A program made the position numbers and the translations under genes. Shown one piece after another: positions 1 to 8,325 of a stretch of DNA of 41,082 nt. Source of the stretch: Micromonospora andamanensis (GTDB lineage Bacteria; Actinomycetota; Actinomycetes; Mycobacteriales; Micromonosporaceae); assembly GCF_016863495.1 (NCBI RefSeq), contig NZ_BOOZ01000052.1, positions 1-41,082 of the forward strand. Direction: 5' to 3'. The stretch's first letter is position 1. Every line of letters starts with the position of its first letter. Under the pieces are notes generated by a model. That model did not search any database and was not told the DNA's origin. It worked only from the letters and a program-made list of their open reading frames with translations.

Positions 1-52
1 CCCCAAGCGGCGTGGCGTGGCAACTACTTCATGATCAACCGGTTGGGGGCAA

Positions 53-1795
53 GTGCGACACGCCGAGTGGGCGATAGCGGCGGTGTCGGATGGCGGCAGC
101 GGCGATGATGGCGTTGTGGGGGAGGCGCGGGACGAGAAGGGTGTGGCACCGAGCAGGCGGCGGTCCGCTGGCGGGGCGGGTAAGGCGGCCAGCTCGGTGA
201 AGGCCGCCAGCTCAGCGAAAGCTGCCGGAGCGGTGGATGCGGCTGGCGGTGCGGTGCGAACCGAGGACCCGCCGCGGCCACCCGGGTCAGGTACGGGCAG
301 CGGTGCCACCCGCTCGGCCGGGGCGGGTGCCGTCGGCGTCGGGTCGGACGGTGGCGCGTGGCGGGGGCTGGACGCGGTGGGGTCGCTGGCGGCGCTGCGC
401 GGCCTGCTGTCCCGGCCGCTGGCCTCCTACCACCTGCTGCTGGCCAGTGCCGGGCTGCTGCTGCTGATCGGGCTGACAATGGTCTTCTCGGCCACCAGCG
501 TGCGGGACTACGCCCAGGGCGGCAACGCCTCGGCGTCGCTGACCAAGCAGGCGATCTTCGCGGTGATCGGCATCGTGGCGTTCTGGGCCTGCCAGCGCCT
601 GCCGGCCAGCACCTACCGGACCCTGGGCCGGCCGACCCTGGCGGTCGCGGTGGGCCTGCTGATCGTGCTGAACCTGCTGGTGGCGTACGGGCGGCTGACC
701 GACGGCGACGCGAAGATCGGCCCGCTGGAGGCCAAGCTGCTCTGGCTGTACGTCGGTGAGATCAGCCTGCAACCCTCGGAGCTGGCGAAGTTCGCGCTGG
801 TGCTGTGGGGCGCGCACGTGCTCGCCCGCAAGGGCGCGACGCTGGGGTGGTGGCGGGAATTGGCCACGCCGCTGTTCCCGGTGGTGGGGCTGCTGTTCGT
901 CCTGGTCGGCTACAACGACCTGGGCAGCATGCTCTGCCTGCTGGCCCTGGTGGTGGGGTTGCTCTGGGCGGCCGGGGTGCGGCTGCGGGTCTTCGCCGCA
1001 CTCAGCACGATCGGGCTGCTCGGCATCGGCCTGCTGGTGGCGGTGGCCTCCCTCGGCGCCGGTTCGGGTGTGCGGGGTGAGGACAACTACCGGCTGGCCC
1101 GGCTCACCGTCTTCTTCAACCCGCCGCCGTTGGACGCCTGCAAGGAGCAGCTCTGCTACCAGATGGTCCAGGCCCGGTACGCCATCGCCAACGGCGGCTG
1201 GTTCGGCACCGGGCTGGGCCAGGGCCGGACCAAGTGGGCCTGGCTGCCGGCCGCCGAGAACGACTTCATCTTCGCGGTGATTGCCGAGGAACTGGGGGTG
1301 GTCGGCTGCGCCGTGATCGTCACTCTCTTCGCCGTGCTCGGCTACACCGGCCTGCGCATCGCCCGCCGGGTCGACGACCCGTTCCGTCGGCTGGCCGCCG
1401 CCGGCGCCACCGCCTGGCTGGTCGGGCAGGCGTTCATCAACATCGGCGGGGTGATCGGGCTGCTGCCGCTGACCGGCGTACCTCTGCCCTTCATTTCCGA
1501 CGGCGGCAGCGCCCTGGTGGTCACCCTCGCGGCGGTCGGCATGCTCGCCTCGTTCGCCCGCGCGGAACCCGATGCGGCCCGGGCCCTGCATGCCCGTCCG
1601 CCGGCCCGGTGGGTCCGACTAGTGTGGGCACCGTTGCCGCCGCTTCCTGGCCGGCGACGCCGCGCGGCGTCGCCGTCGACGGCCCGGGGCCCCGTGCCTC
1701 AGGCACGCAAGCGGCGCACGGACGACCAGGCCACACCGCGTGGCACCCGGGCTACCCGGGGTCGCGGCGGGACGGCGAGCGAGAGGAGACGTTGA
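53..1795 (+). CDS. ftsW: FtsW, SEDS-family lipid II polymerase / division protein
   Basis: Integral membrane SEDS protein that, with a class B PBP, polymerises septal peptidoglycan from lipid II. The hydrophobic core begins near residue 105 and has about ten membrane segments. Family signatures are visible: a PAAENDFIFAVIAEELG stretch in the large periplasmic loop region and LPLTGVPLPFISDGGSA near the last helices. The first ~100 residues are Ala/Gly/Ser-rich and the last ~60 Arg/Pro-rich, so at 580 aa it is longer than a typical FtsW. The start is uncertain: GTG at 53 has only a weak ribosome site, and GTG at 143 behind GAGAAGG would trim 30 residues. Its TGA overlaps the murG ATG by one base. 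RodA is the alternative, but the murG neighbour favours FtsW. Confidence 0.93.
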   Translation: MRHAEWAIAAVSDGGSGDDGVVGEARDEKGVAPSRRRSAGGAGKAASSVKAASSAKAAGAVDAAGGAVRTEDPPRPPGSGTGSGATRSAGAGAVGVGSDGGAWRGLDAVGSLAALRGLLSRPLASYHLLLASAGLLLLIGLTMVFSATSVRDYAQGGNASASLTKQAIFAVIGIVAFWACQRLPASTYRTLGRPTLAVAVGLLIVLNLLVAYGRLTDGDAKIGPLEAKLLWLYVGEISLQPSELAKFALVLWGAHVLARKGATLGWWRELATPLFPVVGLLFVLVGYNDLGSMLCLLALVVGLLWAAGVRLRVFAALSTIGLLGIGLLVAVASLGAGSGVRGEDNYRLARLTVFFNPPPLDACKEQLCYQMVQARYAIANGGWFGTGLGQGRTKWAWLPAAENDFIFAVIAEELGVVGCAVIVTLFAVLGYTGLRIARRVDDPFRRLAAAGATAWLVGQAFINIGGVIGLLPLTGVPLPFISDGGSALVVTLAAVGMLASFARAEPDAARALHARPPARWVRLVWAPLPPLPGRRRRAASPSTARGPVPQARKRRTDDQATPRGTRATRGRGGTASERRR

Positions 1796-2901
1796 TGGGT
1801 CCGCTGCGTTCGGTGGTGCTCGCAGGAGGTGGCACCGGGGGGCACATCTACCCGTTGCTCGCCTTCGCCGACTGCCTGCGCCGGCATGACCCTGGCGTCC
1901 GGATAACCTGCCTCGGCACACCCAAGGGCCTGGAGAACGAGCTGATTCCGCCGGCCGGGTACGACCTGCGGAACATCCCCGCCTACCAGCTGCCCCGCTC
2001 GATAAACATGAACCTGGTCCGTACCCCGGGCCGGATGTGGACCGCCGCCCGCGCCGCGGGCAAGGTCATCGACGAGGTACGCGCCGACGTGGTGGTCGGC
2101 TTCGGTGGGTACGTCTCGGTGCCGGCCTACCTGGCCGCCTGGCGACGGGAACTGCCCATCGTGATCCACGAGGTGAACGTGCCGCCGGGGGTGGCCAACC
2201 GGCTGGGGATGAAGTTCACGAAGCATGTGGCGGTGGGCTTCCCGCACCAGCCGGCGCAGGCCGAGTCGCTGCGCGACGCCCGGGTGGTGGGCGTACCGCT
2301 GCGGCGCAGCATCGCCGGACTGGACCGGGCCGCGATGCGTAACGCCGCACGGGCCCACTTCGGGCTCCGCCCCGACCTGCCGGTGCTCTTCGTCGCCGGT
2401 GGGTCGCAGGGTGCCCGGTCGATCAACCTCGCGGTCGCCGGTGCGGCGAAGGAGTTGGCCCGCAACGGCATCCAGGTGCTGCACGTGATAGGCGCCCGCA
2501 ACGAGCCGGTGTCGGTCCCGACCGACCTGCCGGTGCCGTACGTGACGCTGCCGTACCTGTCCGACATGGACGCCGGGTACGCGGCGGCTGACCTGATGCT
2601 GGGCCGCGGCGGGGCGATGACCTGCGCCGAGGTCGCCGCGATCGGGCTGCCGACCATCTACGTGCCCTATCCGCACAGCAACCAGGAACAGAAGCGCAAC
2701 GCGCTGCCGGTGGTCGAGGCCGGCGGTGGGCTGCTCGTCGACGACGCCGAGGTCACCCCGGACTGGCTCGAACGCACGGTCATCCCGCTGATCCGTGACC
2801 CGCAGCGGCTGCACGCGATGGGTACCGCCGCGGCGGCCTACGGCCGGCGCGACGGCGACGAGGCGCTGCTCAACTTCGTCTACGAGGCGGTTAGCCGGTG
2901 A
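1795..2901 (+). CDS. murG: MurG, UDP-GlcNAc:undecaprenyl-PP-MurNAc-pentapeptide GlcNAc transferase
   Basis: Makes lipid II from lipid I on the cytoplasmic face of the membrane, supplying FtsW and the PBPs. It is 368 aa, normal for the family, with the N-terminal glycine-rich loop GGGTGGHIYP at residues ~10-19. The C-terminal GT-B donor-binding half contains GRGGAMTCAEVAAIGLPTI and a PHSNQEQKRNA stretch. GAGAGGAG lies just upstream of the ATG, which shares its A with the ftsW stop (TGATG), so the two are probably translationally coupled. The stop codon lies inside the first bases of a repeat that fills the gap to murC. Confidence 0.97.
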   Translation: MGPLRSVVLAGGGTGGHIYPLLAFADCLRRHDPGVRITCLGTPKGLENELIPPAGYDLRNIPAYQLPRSINMNLVRTPGRMWTAARAAGKVIDEVRADVVVGFGGYVSVPAYLAAWRRELPIVIHEVNVPPGVANRLGMKFTKHVAVGFPHQPAQAESLRDARVVGVPLRRSIAGLDRAAMRNAARAHFGLRPDLPVLFVAGGSQGARSINLAVAGAAKELARNGIQVLHVIGARNEPVSVPTDLPVPYVTLPYLSDMDAGYAAADLMLGRGGAMTCAEVAAIGLPTIYVPYPHSNQEQKRNALPVVEAGGGLLVDDAEVTPDWLERTVIPLIRDPQRLHAMGTAAAAYGRRDGDEALLNFVYEAVSR

Positions 2902-2950
2902 GCGCGAGGAGTGAGCCGGTTCTGCGAGCCCCGCAGTCGCGAACGAAAGG
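2898..2950 (+). repeat. Intercistronic repeat at the murG/murC junction
   Basis: Starts with GTGAGCGCGAGGAGTGAGC, whose GTGA contains the murG stop, and ends with GCAGTCGCGAACGAAAGG, which supplies the murC ribosome site. The same element occurs twice in tandem at 32674-32777. This copy has five extra bases in the middle. Read from its own GTG it opens a 21-codon frame ending at TGA 2961-2963, overlapping the murC ATG as ATGA. Confidence 0.85.
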
Positions 2951-2959
2951 TTGGTCCCG

Positions 2960-4480
2960 ATGACCACGTTCAGCCCGGCGGGGACGCTGACGGCCGAGGA
3001 TCTCGGCCACATCCACCTGATCGGCGTGGGCGGCGTCGGCATGAGCGGGCTGGCCCGGCTCTTCCTCACCCGGGGCCTGCCGGTCTCCGGCAGCGAACTG
3101 CGTGAGTGGCCGTCGCTGGCCGGCCTGCGGGCGCTCGGCGGGACCATCCACATGACCCACGAGACGGCGAACCTCGACGGGGTCGACACAGTCGTGTACT
3201 CCTCGGCGATCCCCGCGGACCATCTGGAGATGGTGGAGGCGCGCCGGCGCGGGCTGCGGGTGCTGCACCGCTCGGAGGCCCTGGCGGCGGCGATGACCGG
3301 TCGCCGGACCGTGGCCGTCGCCGGTACCCACGGCAAGACCACCACCACCTCGATGGTCACCATGGTGCTTCAGCAGGCCGGGGCTGATCCGTCCTTCGTG
3401 ATCGGCGGGGAGATCTCCGAGGGGGGCTCCGGGGCGCACCACGGCACCGGCGAGTACTTCGTGGTCGAGGCCGACGAGAGTGACCGCTCCTTCCTCATCT
3501 ACCGTCCGTTCGTCTCGATCGTCACGAACGTCGAGGCGGACCACCTGAACACCTACGGCGACCTGGCCAACCTGGAGGCCACCTTCGCCGAGTTCGCCAG
3601 GCTCACCGACCCGGACGGCTTCGTCATCACCTGCGCCGACGACGCGGGTGGCCGGCGGCTGGCGGCGACGCTGCGCACCGAGGGGCGTCGGGTGTACACC
3701 TACGGGGAGGCCGAGGACGCCGACCTGCGGCTTACCGACATGGCCTCCTCGGCGCGGGGGGTGCGCTACCTCGCCCACGTCGACGGTCGTTCGCTCGGCG
3801 AGTTCCGGCTGCCGGTGCCGGGCCGCCACATGGGACTGAACAGCGCCTCGGCGGTGCTGGCCGCGTACCTGCTGGAGTTGCCGCTGCCGGCGGCGGAGGC
3901 CGCGCTCGCGGCCTTCCCCGGGGTGCGCCGACGCTTCGAGCGCAAGGGTGTCGTGGACGGGGTGCTCGTCTACGACGAGTACGCCTACCACCCGACGTCG
4001 ATGACGCTGGCCCTGCGGACGTTGCGCGAGGTGGCAGGTGACGGCCGGCTGATCGTCGTCTTCCAGCCCTACCGGCTCTACCGGACCCGGGAGTTGCAGG
4101 CGGAGATCGCCGAGGCGTTGGCGATCGCCGACGAGTTGGTGCTGCTGGAGGTCTTCGGGCCGGGCGAGCAGCGGGCACCGGGCGAGGGCTCGACGGCGCT
4201 CGTCGAGGCGGTGTCGTTGCCGGCGGAGCGGAAGGTCTTTGTCGACGCGTGGGAGGCCGCGCCGGTCGAGGTGGCCCGTCGGGCCCGCCCCGGCGACGTG
4301 GTGGTGACGATGGGGGCCCCGCCGATCTCGCTGATGGGCGACGAGCTGCTGGCCGTGTTGGCGGCGCGTACGGCCGGTGGGCAGGAGCTGACCGGCACCG
4401 TTGCCGGCGGGTCGACGAGCATCGGGGGCAGTGTGCCCGGCGCCGTCGGGGTGGACGGCGCGGCGCCCGTCGCGGAATGA
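2960..4480 (+). CDS. murC: MurC, UDP-N-acetylmuramate--L-alanine ligase
   Basis: Cytoplasmic ATP-dependent ligase that adds L-Ala to UDP-MurNAc, the first step of stem-peptide assembly. Visible features are the N-terminal Rossmann motif IGVGGVGMSGLARL, the Mur ligase P-loop GTHGKTTTTSM, and the central EADESDRSF and TNVEADHL segments. At 506 aa the length is usual. ATG 2960 was chosen because AAAGG ends nine bases upstream; an in-frame TTG at 2951 lies inside the repeat-derived leader. The Gly/Ala-rich C-terminal tail (~30 residues) is probably disordered. The stop overlaps the ftsQ ATG as ATGA, implying coupled translation. Confidence 0.96.
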   Translation: MTTFSPAGTLTAEDLGHIHLIGVGGVGMSGLARLFLTRGLPVSGSELREWPSLAGLRALGGTIHMTHETANLDGVDTVVYSSAIPADHLEMVEARRRGLRVLHRSEALAAAMTGRRTVAVAGTHGKTTTTSMVTMVLQQAGADPSFVIGGEISEGGSGAHHGTGEYFVVEADESDRSFLIYRPFVSIVTNVEADHLNTYGDLANLEATFAEFARLTDPDGFVITCADDAGGRRLAATLRTEGRRVYTYGEAEDADLRLTDMASSARGVRYLAHVDGRSLGEFRLPVPGRHMGLNSASAVLAAYLLELPLPAAEAALAAFPGVRRRFERKGVVDGVLVYDEYAYHPTSMTLALRTLREVAGDGRLIVVFQPYRLYRTRELQAEIAEALAIADELVLLEVFGPGEQRAPGEGSTALVEAVSLPAERKVFVDAWEAAPVEVARRARPGDVVVTMGAPPISLMGDELLAVLAARTAGGQELTGTVAGGSTSIGGSVPGAVGVDGAAPVAE

Positions 4481-5292
4481 GTCCCGGTCCGGCCCGTGGG
4501 CGTGGCACCGGTGTGGACGGTGGCGCGGGGCGTCGCCCTGTCCGCAGGTGGCAGCTGGTACGCGCCGGCAGCGACGCGGTGCCCGCGTCCACCCGGCGGT
4601 TCATGGCCCGGGCCCGGCGTCGTCGGATGCGGGCGGCGCTGCCCTGGGCGGTGGCCGCTGGTCTGCTCGCGGTGGCCGGGCTGGTGGCGTGGACGCTGTT
4701 GGGCACCGGCCTGTTCGGGGTGCGTGAGGTGCGGGTGGAGGGCGCCGAGCTGGTGACGGCGGTGCAGGTGCGGGACGCGGCGGGGGTGCCGGACGGTGCC
4801 CCGCTGGCCCGGGTCGACCTGACGACGCTGGCCGGGCGGATCGGTGCCCTGCCGCCGGTGGAGCGGGTCACCGTGACCCGGGACTGGCCGGACGCGTTGG
4901 TGGTGCGGTTGACCGAGCGCACGGGTGTGGCGGTGGTGCCGCGCGGGGAGCAGTTCGCGGTGGTCGACGCCGCCGGGGTGGTGTTCCGGACGGTGCCGCA
5001 GCGTCCGGACGGGCTGCCGCTGGTACGGCTGGCCACGCCCGGTCCGGAGGATCCGGAGACCCAGGCCGGCCTGGAGGTGCTCGGCGCACTCACCCCGGAG
5101 CTGCTCGACCAACTGGTCGAGGTCAGTGTCGAGGGGTTGGCGCGGATCAGCCTGAAGTTGCGTGACGACCGTACGGTGTTCTGGGGCGACGCGACCCGGG
5201 GCGCGGACAAGGCGCGGGTGGCCACCGCGCTGCTCGACCAGGACGCGGCTCGGATCGACGTGAGCGCGCCGGACGTGGTCACCTTCCGGTGA
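4477..5292 (+). CDS. ftsQ: FtsQ/DivIB-type cell division protein
   Basis: Bitopic divisome protein linking early and late division proteins through FtsB/FtsL. It is 271 aa: a cytoplasmic Arg-rich N-terminus of ~55 residues, one membrane segment (LPWAVAAGLLAVAGLVAWTL), then a POTRA domain starting GVREVRVEGAELVTAVQV and containing PPVERVTVTRDWPDALVVRL, followed by the FtsQ beta domain. ATG 4477 overlaps the murC stop as ATGA; this decides the start although the frame stays open further upstream. The order murC-ftsQ-ftsZ without ftsA is typical of actinobacteria. Confidence 0.92.
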   Translation: MSPGPARGRGTGVDGGAGRRPVRRWQLVRAGSDAVPASTRRFMARARRRRMRAALPWAVAAGLLAVAGLVAWTLLGTGLFGVREVRVEGAELVTAVQVRDAAGVPDGAPLARVDLTTLAGRIGALPPVERVTVTRDWPDALVVRLTERTGVAVVPRGEQFAVVDAAGVVFRTVPQRPDGLPLVRLATPGPEDPETQAGLEVLGALTPELLDQLVEVSVEGLARISLKLRDDRTVFWGDATRGADKARVATALLDQDAARIDVSAPDVVTFR

Positions 5293-5324
5293 GCGGCCGG
5301 TCAGTGGTGAGCCGTCTCGCTACA

Positions 5325-5339
5325 CCGGCGACACGCCGG
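5325..5339 (+). other. Small perfect hairpin between ftsQ and ftsZ
   Basis: CCGGCG, loop ACA, CGCCGG. It lies 32 nt after the ftsQ stop and ~60 nt before the probable ftsZ promoter. It has no T-tract, so it could be a weak terminator or simply structured leader. Confidence 0.3.
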
Positions 5340-5396
5340 AGCGGTCCTTGGCTCATCGCTCGGCTGCGCTTACGTTGCCCGGAAGAGGATCAGTGG

Positions 5397-5434
5397 TTGA
5401 CATAACTCTAACCCTCTAGTAGAGGGTGAGGGTT
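5397..5434 (+). promoter_or_regulatory. Probable ftsZ promoter with overlapping palindrome
   Basis: TTGACA at 5397-5402 matches the -35 consensus, and TAGAGG at 5420-5425 follows after 17 nt as a possible -10. The spacer and -10 lie inside ACCCTCTA-G-TAGAGGGT (5411-5427), a perfect 8-bp inverted repeat. Extending to 5404-5434 gives 13 of 15 paired positions, made of GAGGGT-like units repeated twice on each arm. This looks like an operator for a dimeric or tetrameric regulator. The ~100-nt leader to ftsZ has no other obvious signal. Confidence 0.6.
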
Positions 5435-5531
5435 TACCTCTCGACCTCGGTGGTGGTAGCTGCGTCGACCGTCGGTCCGGCCAGGCTGTAGCCGGTCGGG
5501 GAGTAGCCGATCTCGAAGGAAAGGACCGGAG

Positions 5532-6647
5532 ATGACACCTCCGCACAACTACCTGGCGGTCATCAAGGTCGTCGGCATCGGGGGTGGCGGCGTCAACGCC
5601 GTCAACCGGATGATCGAGGTTGGGCTCAAGGGCGTCGAGTTCATCGCGATCAACACGGACGCGCAGGCGCTGCTGATGAGCGACGCCGACGTCAAGCTCG
5701 ACGTCGGTCGCGAGCTCACCCGTGGCCTGGGCGCCGGCGCCAATCCGGACGTCGGCAAGAATGCCGCCGAGGACCACCGCGACGAGATCGAGGAGGTACT
5801 CAAGGGGGCCGACATGGTCTTCGTGACCTGCGGTGAGGGTGGCGGCACCGGCACCGGTGGCGCGCCGGTGGTGGCGAACATCGCTCGGAAGCTCGGCGCG
5901 CTGACCATCGGTGTGGTCACCCGGCCGTTCTCCTTCGAGGGCAAGCGTCGCCAGGTGCAGGCCGAGGCCGGCATCGACGAGTTGCGCAACCAGTGCGACA
6001 CCCTGATCGTCATTCCCAACGACCGGCTGCTGGCGCTCGGTGATCGCAACATCAGCATGATGGACGCCTTCCGGACCGCCGACCAGGTGCTCCTCTCCGG
6101 TGTCCAGGGCATCACCGACCTGATCACCACGCCGGGTCTGATCAACCTGGACTTCGCCGACGTCAAGAGCGTGATGAGCGGCGCGGGCAGCGCGCTGATG
6201 GGCATCGGCAGCGCCCGGGGCGAGAACCGTGCGGTCGAGGCCGCCGAGGCCGCCATCTCCAGCCCGCTGCTCGAGCAGAGCATGGACGGTGCCCGAGGCG
6301 TGCTGCTCTCCATCGCCGGTGGTTCCGATCTCGGCCTGTTCGAGATCAACGACGCGGCCCAACTGGTCACCGACGCCGCCCACCCGGACGCGAACATCAT
6401 CTTCGGCGCGGTGATCGACGACGCGCTCGGCGACGAGGTGCGGGTCACCGTGATCGCGGCGGGCTTCGACGGCGGCACTCCGGCGTACAAGGCGGCCGAG
6501 CCGACCCGGAAGACAAATCAGAACCAGCCGGCTCAGCCGAGCACGCCGGTCGTGCCGTCGCCGGCTGCTCCGGCCACGCCGCAGTCGCCGCGCCGGGTGC
6601 TCTTCGACGACGTGGACGTGCCGGACTTCCTGAAGAACGGGTCCTGA
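5532..6647 (+). CDS. ftsZ: FtsZ, tubulin-like division GTPase
   Basis: Polymerises into the Z-ring and scaffolds septation; in filamentous actinomycetes it also makes sporulation ladders. The tubulin signature GGGTGTG is at residues 103-109 and the T7 synergy loop NLDFADV at 205-211. A variable linker of ~50 residues precedes the conserved C-terminal peptide DDVDVPDFLK, the docking site for SepF in actinobacteria. At 371 aa the length is normal. A purine-rich AAGGAAAGGA lies shortly upstream of the ATG. It is separated from ftsQ by 239 nt with its own promoter and leads the segment with pgl, sepF, yggT and divIVA. Confidence 0.98.
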   Translation: MTPPHNYLAVIKVVGIGGGGVNAVNRMIEVGLKGVEFIAINTDAQALLMSDADVKLDVGRELTRGLGAGANPDVGKNAAEDHRDEIEEVLKGADMVFVTCGEGGGTGTGGAPVVANIARKLGALTIGVVTRPFSFEGKRRQVQAEAGIDELRNQCDTLIVIPNDRLLALGDRNISMMDAFRTADQVLLSGVQGITDLITTPGLINLDFADVKSVMSGAGSALMGIGSARGENRAVEAAEAAISSPLLEQSMDGARGVLLSIAGGSDLGLFEINDAAQLVTDAAHPDANIIFGAVIDDALGDEVRVTVIAAGFDGGTPAYKAAEPTRKTNQNQPAQPSTPVVPSPAAPATPQSPRRVLFDDVDVPDFLKNGS

Positions 6648-6656
6648 ACGCCGCCG

Positions 6657-7406
6657 ATGACCGACAGTCACACCACTGCGGAAGCCGACCGGCGCGCGGA
6701 GATCGCCGCCGGGCTGGCCCGCGTACGCTCCCGTATCGCCGACGCCTGCGCCGCCGCGGGCCGGGACCGGGCCGAGGTGACCATGATCGCGGTCACCAAG
6801 ACCTACCCGGCGGCGGACGTGGTGACGTTGGTCGCCCTCGGGGTGACAGACGTCGGGGAGAACCGCGACCAGGAGGCGGCGGCCAAGGCGGCGCAGGTAG
6901 CTGCCGCCGGAGTCACCCCGCGCTGGCACTTCGTCGGCCGCTTGCAGCGCAACAAGGTCAGGTCGGTGCTGCGGTACGCGGACGTGGTCCAGTCCGTCGA
7001 CAGCGTCAGGTTGGCGTCCGCCTTGGACGCGGGTGTCACGTCCATTGGCCGGGACCGGCCGTTGGACGTGTTGGTGCAGGTCAGCATCGACGGTGACACG
7101 GCGCGGGGCGGTGCCGTGCCGGACTCGGCCGATCCGGATGTGGGTCTCGGCCCGGTCACCGATGCGGTCGCCGCCGCCGCTGGGCTGCGACTGGCCGGTC
7201 TGATGGCGGTGGCGCCGCTGGGCTGGGAGCCGGAGCGCGCGTTCGCCCGGCTGGCCACTGTCGCGGCGCTGGTGCGGGCGGACCATCCACAGGCCACGGA
7301 GCTGTCCGCCGGGATGAGCGGTGACCTGGAGGCGGCAATCGGTCACGGCGCGACACATGTCCGCGTCGGCAGTGCGTTGCTCGGAATGCGTCCCACGCTG
7401 CGGTAG
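6657..7406 (+). CDS. pgl: YggS-family pyridoxal phosphate homeostasis protein
   Basis: Cytoplasmic PLP-binding protein of the alanine-racemase-like fold that buffers PLP; no catalytic activity is established for the family. The PLP lysine is K48 in AVTKTYP. HFVGRLQRNK and the C-terminal GMSGDLEAAIGHGATHVRVG phosphate-binding segment are diagnostic. It is 249 aa and starts 9 nt after ftsZ. In many Gram-positives this gene (ylmE) sits between pgeF/ylmD and sepF; here pgeF is missing. Confidence 0.93.
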   Translation: MTDSHTTAEADRRAEIAAGLARVRSRIADACAAAGRDRAEVTMIAVTKTYPAADVVTLVALGVTDVGENRDQEAAAKAAQVAAAGVTPRWHFVGRLQRNKVRSVLRYADVVQSVDSVRLASALDAGVTSIGRDRPLDVLVQVSIDGDTARGGAVPDSADPDVGLGPVTDAVAAAAGLRLAGLMAVAPLGWEPERAFARLATVAALVRADHPQATELSAGMSGDLEAAIGHGATHVRVGSALLGMRPTLR

Positions 7407-7476
7407 CCTGGCCGCGAGGGAAGCAAATTACATAAGTGTTGTTTGTGGGAACGGCCTTCCCGGCGACCGGGGGGCG

Positions 7477-7502
7477 TGACGTGCAACGCGAATTGCGCGT
7501 CA
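7477..7502. promoter_or_regulatory. Imperfect inverted repeat upstream of sepF
   Basis: TGACGTGCAA and TTGCGCGTCA are separated by CGCGAA, with 9 of 10 positions pairing. It lies in the 194-nt gap between pgl and sepF, ~100 nt before the sepF start. It could be an operator or leader structure. No convincing -35/-10 pair is seen in the gap. Confidence 0.35.
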
Positions 7503-7600
7503 TGGGATTGCCGTTCCGGTCCGGTGGGCAGGGATGGTCCACTCGCGACAGGCGACACGGCGGGGGCGTGTGCCGCACGGCGGACGGGAAGGGCGCGGGG

Positions 7601-8296
7601 ATGGGTGCACTGCGCAAGGCGGGGGTCTGGCTCGGACTTGTCGAAGAGGACGACGAGCGGGCCTACGACGACGGTGGCTACGACAAGGGTGGCTACCGGG
7701 AGTCGCGTTACCGGCAGAGCCGGTACGCCGAGGAGTTCGCCGACGAGGAGGACGAGGCGGAGGAGCCGCCGGCGCCCCGGCCACGGCTGGGCGAGCGTGG
7801 CCGCCTGAGTGAGCGTCCGGGCCGGCTGGGCGAGGCCGAGCGGCTGGAGTCCGAGCGCGCCGAGCGTCCGGACCGGGCCGAGCGGTCCAGCGTCCGGTCG
7901 ATCACCCGGTCCACCGGCGACTCGTCAGGCGCGCTGACGTACCACACCCGGGACAACCTCGCCCTGGCGCCGCAGGCGCAGCCACGCGAGCGCCAGTTGG
8001 TGCCGGAGGAGGAGCAGCGTTACCAGATCACCACGCTGCACCCGACCACCTACCGGGAGGCGCGCACGATCGGCGAGCACTTCCGCGACGGGGTGCCGGT
8101 GATCATCAACCTCACCGAGATGGATGAGGCGGATGCCCGCCGTCTGGTGGACTTCGCCGCCGGGTTGGCCTTCGGGCTGCGCGGTACGATCGAGCGCGTG
8201 ACCAACCGGGTGTTCCTGCTCTCACCGGCCAATGTCCAGGTCACCGCGGAGGACAAGGCCAAGATCGCTGAGGGCGGGTTCTTCAGCCTGAGTTGA
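7601..8296 (+). CDS. sepF: SepF, Z-ring membrane anchor
   Basis: Tethers FtsZ filaments to the membrane and stands in for the absent FtsA. The N-terminus MGALRKAGVWLGLVEEDDE is the amphipathic membrane-targeting helix, which fixes the start at ATG 7601 even though the frame is open ~55 codons upstream; GGGAAGGG lies ~8 nt before it. A charged Arg/Glu/Tyr-rich linker (residues ~20-140) leads to the C-terminal DUF552 core (TTLHPTTYREARTIGEHFRD to FFSLS) that binds the FtsZ tail. It is 231 aa and is followed closely by yggT. Confidence 0.95.
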   Translation: MGALRKAGVWLGLVEEDDERAYDDGGYDKGGYRESRYRQSRYAEEFADEEDEAEEPPAPRPRLGERGRLSERPGRLGEAERLESERAERPDRAERSSVRSITRSTGDSSGALTYHTRDNLALAPQAQPRERQLVPEEEQRYQITTLHPTTYREARTIGEHFRDGVPVIINLTEMDEADARRLVDFAAGLAFGLRGTIERVTNRVFLLSPANVQVTAEDKAKIAEGGFFSLS

Positions 8297-8325
8297 CCCG
8301 CCCGACCTGAGGGACGTCGCCTGCC

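Noticed and set aside
1..52. Possible end of murD (frame 2 ending at TGA 32-34).
   Set aside because: Only ten codons are available and nothing in them is diagnostic, although murD would be the expected neighbour.
287..1591. Long minus-strand open frame opposite ftsW.
   Set aside because: Antisense shadow produced by GC-rich codon bias; low-complexity translation with no domains.
1699..3363. Minus-strand open frame opposite murG/murC.
   Set aside because: Same reason; no recognisable motif, while the plus strand genes are certain.
5328..5336. GACAC near ftsZ as a WhiA site.
   Set aside because: The five-base core occurs often by chance in this sequence; no supporting context.
5370..7358. 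Long minus-strand open frame of 662 codons opposite ftsZ and pgl.
   Set aside because: Covers two certain genes and the ftsZ promoter; composition is that of an antisense shadow.
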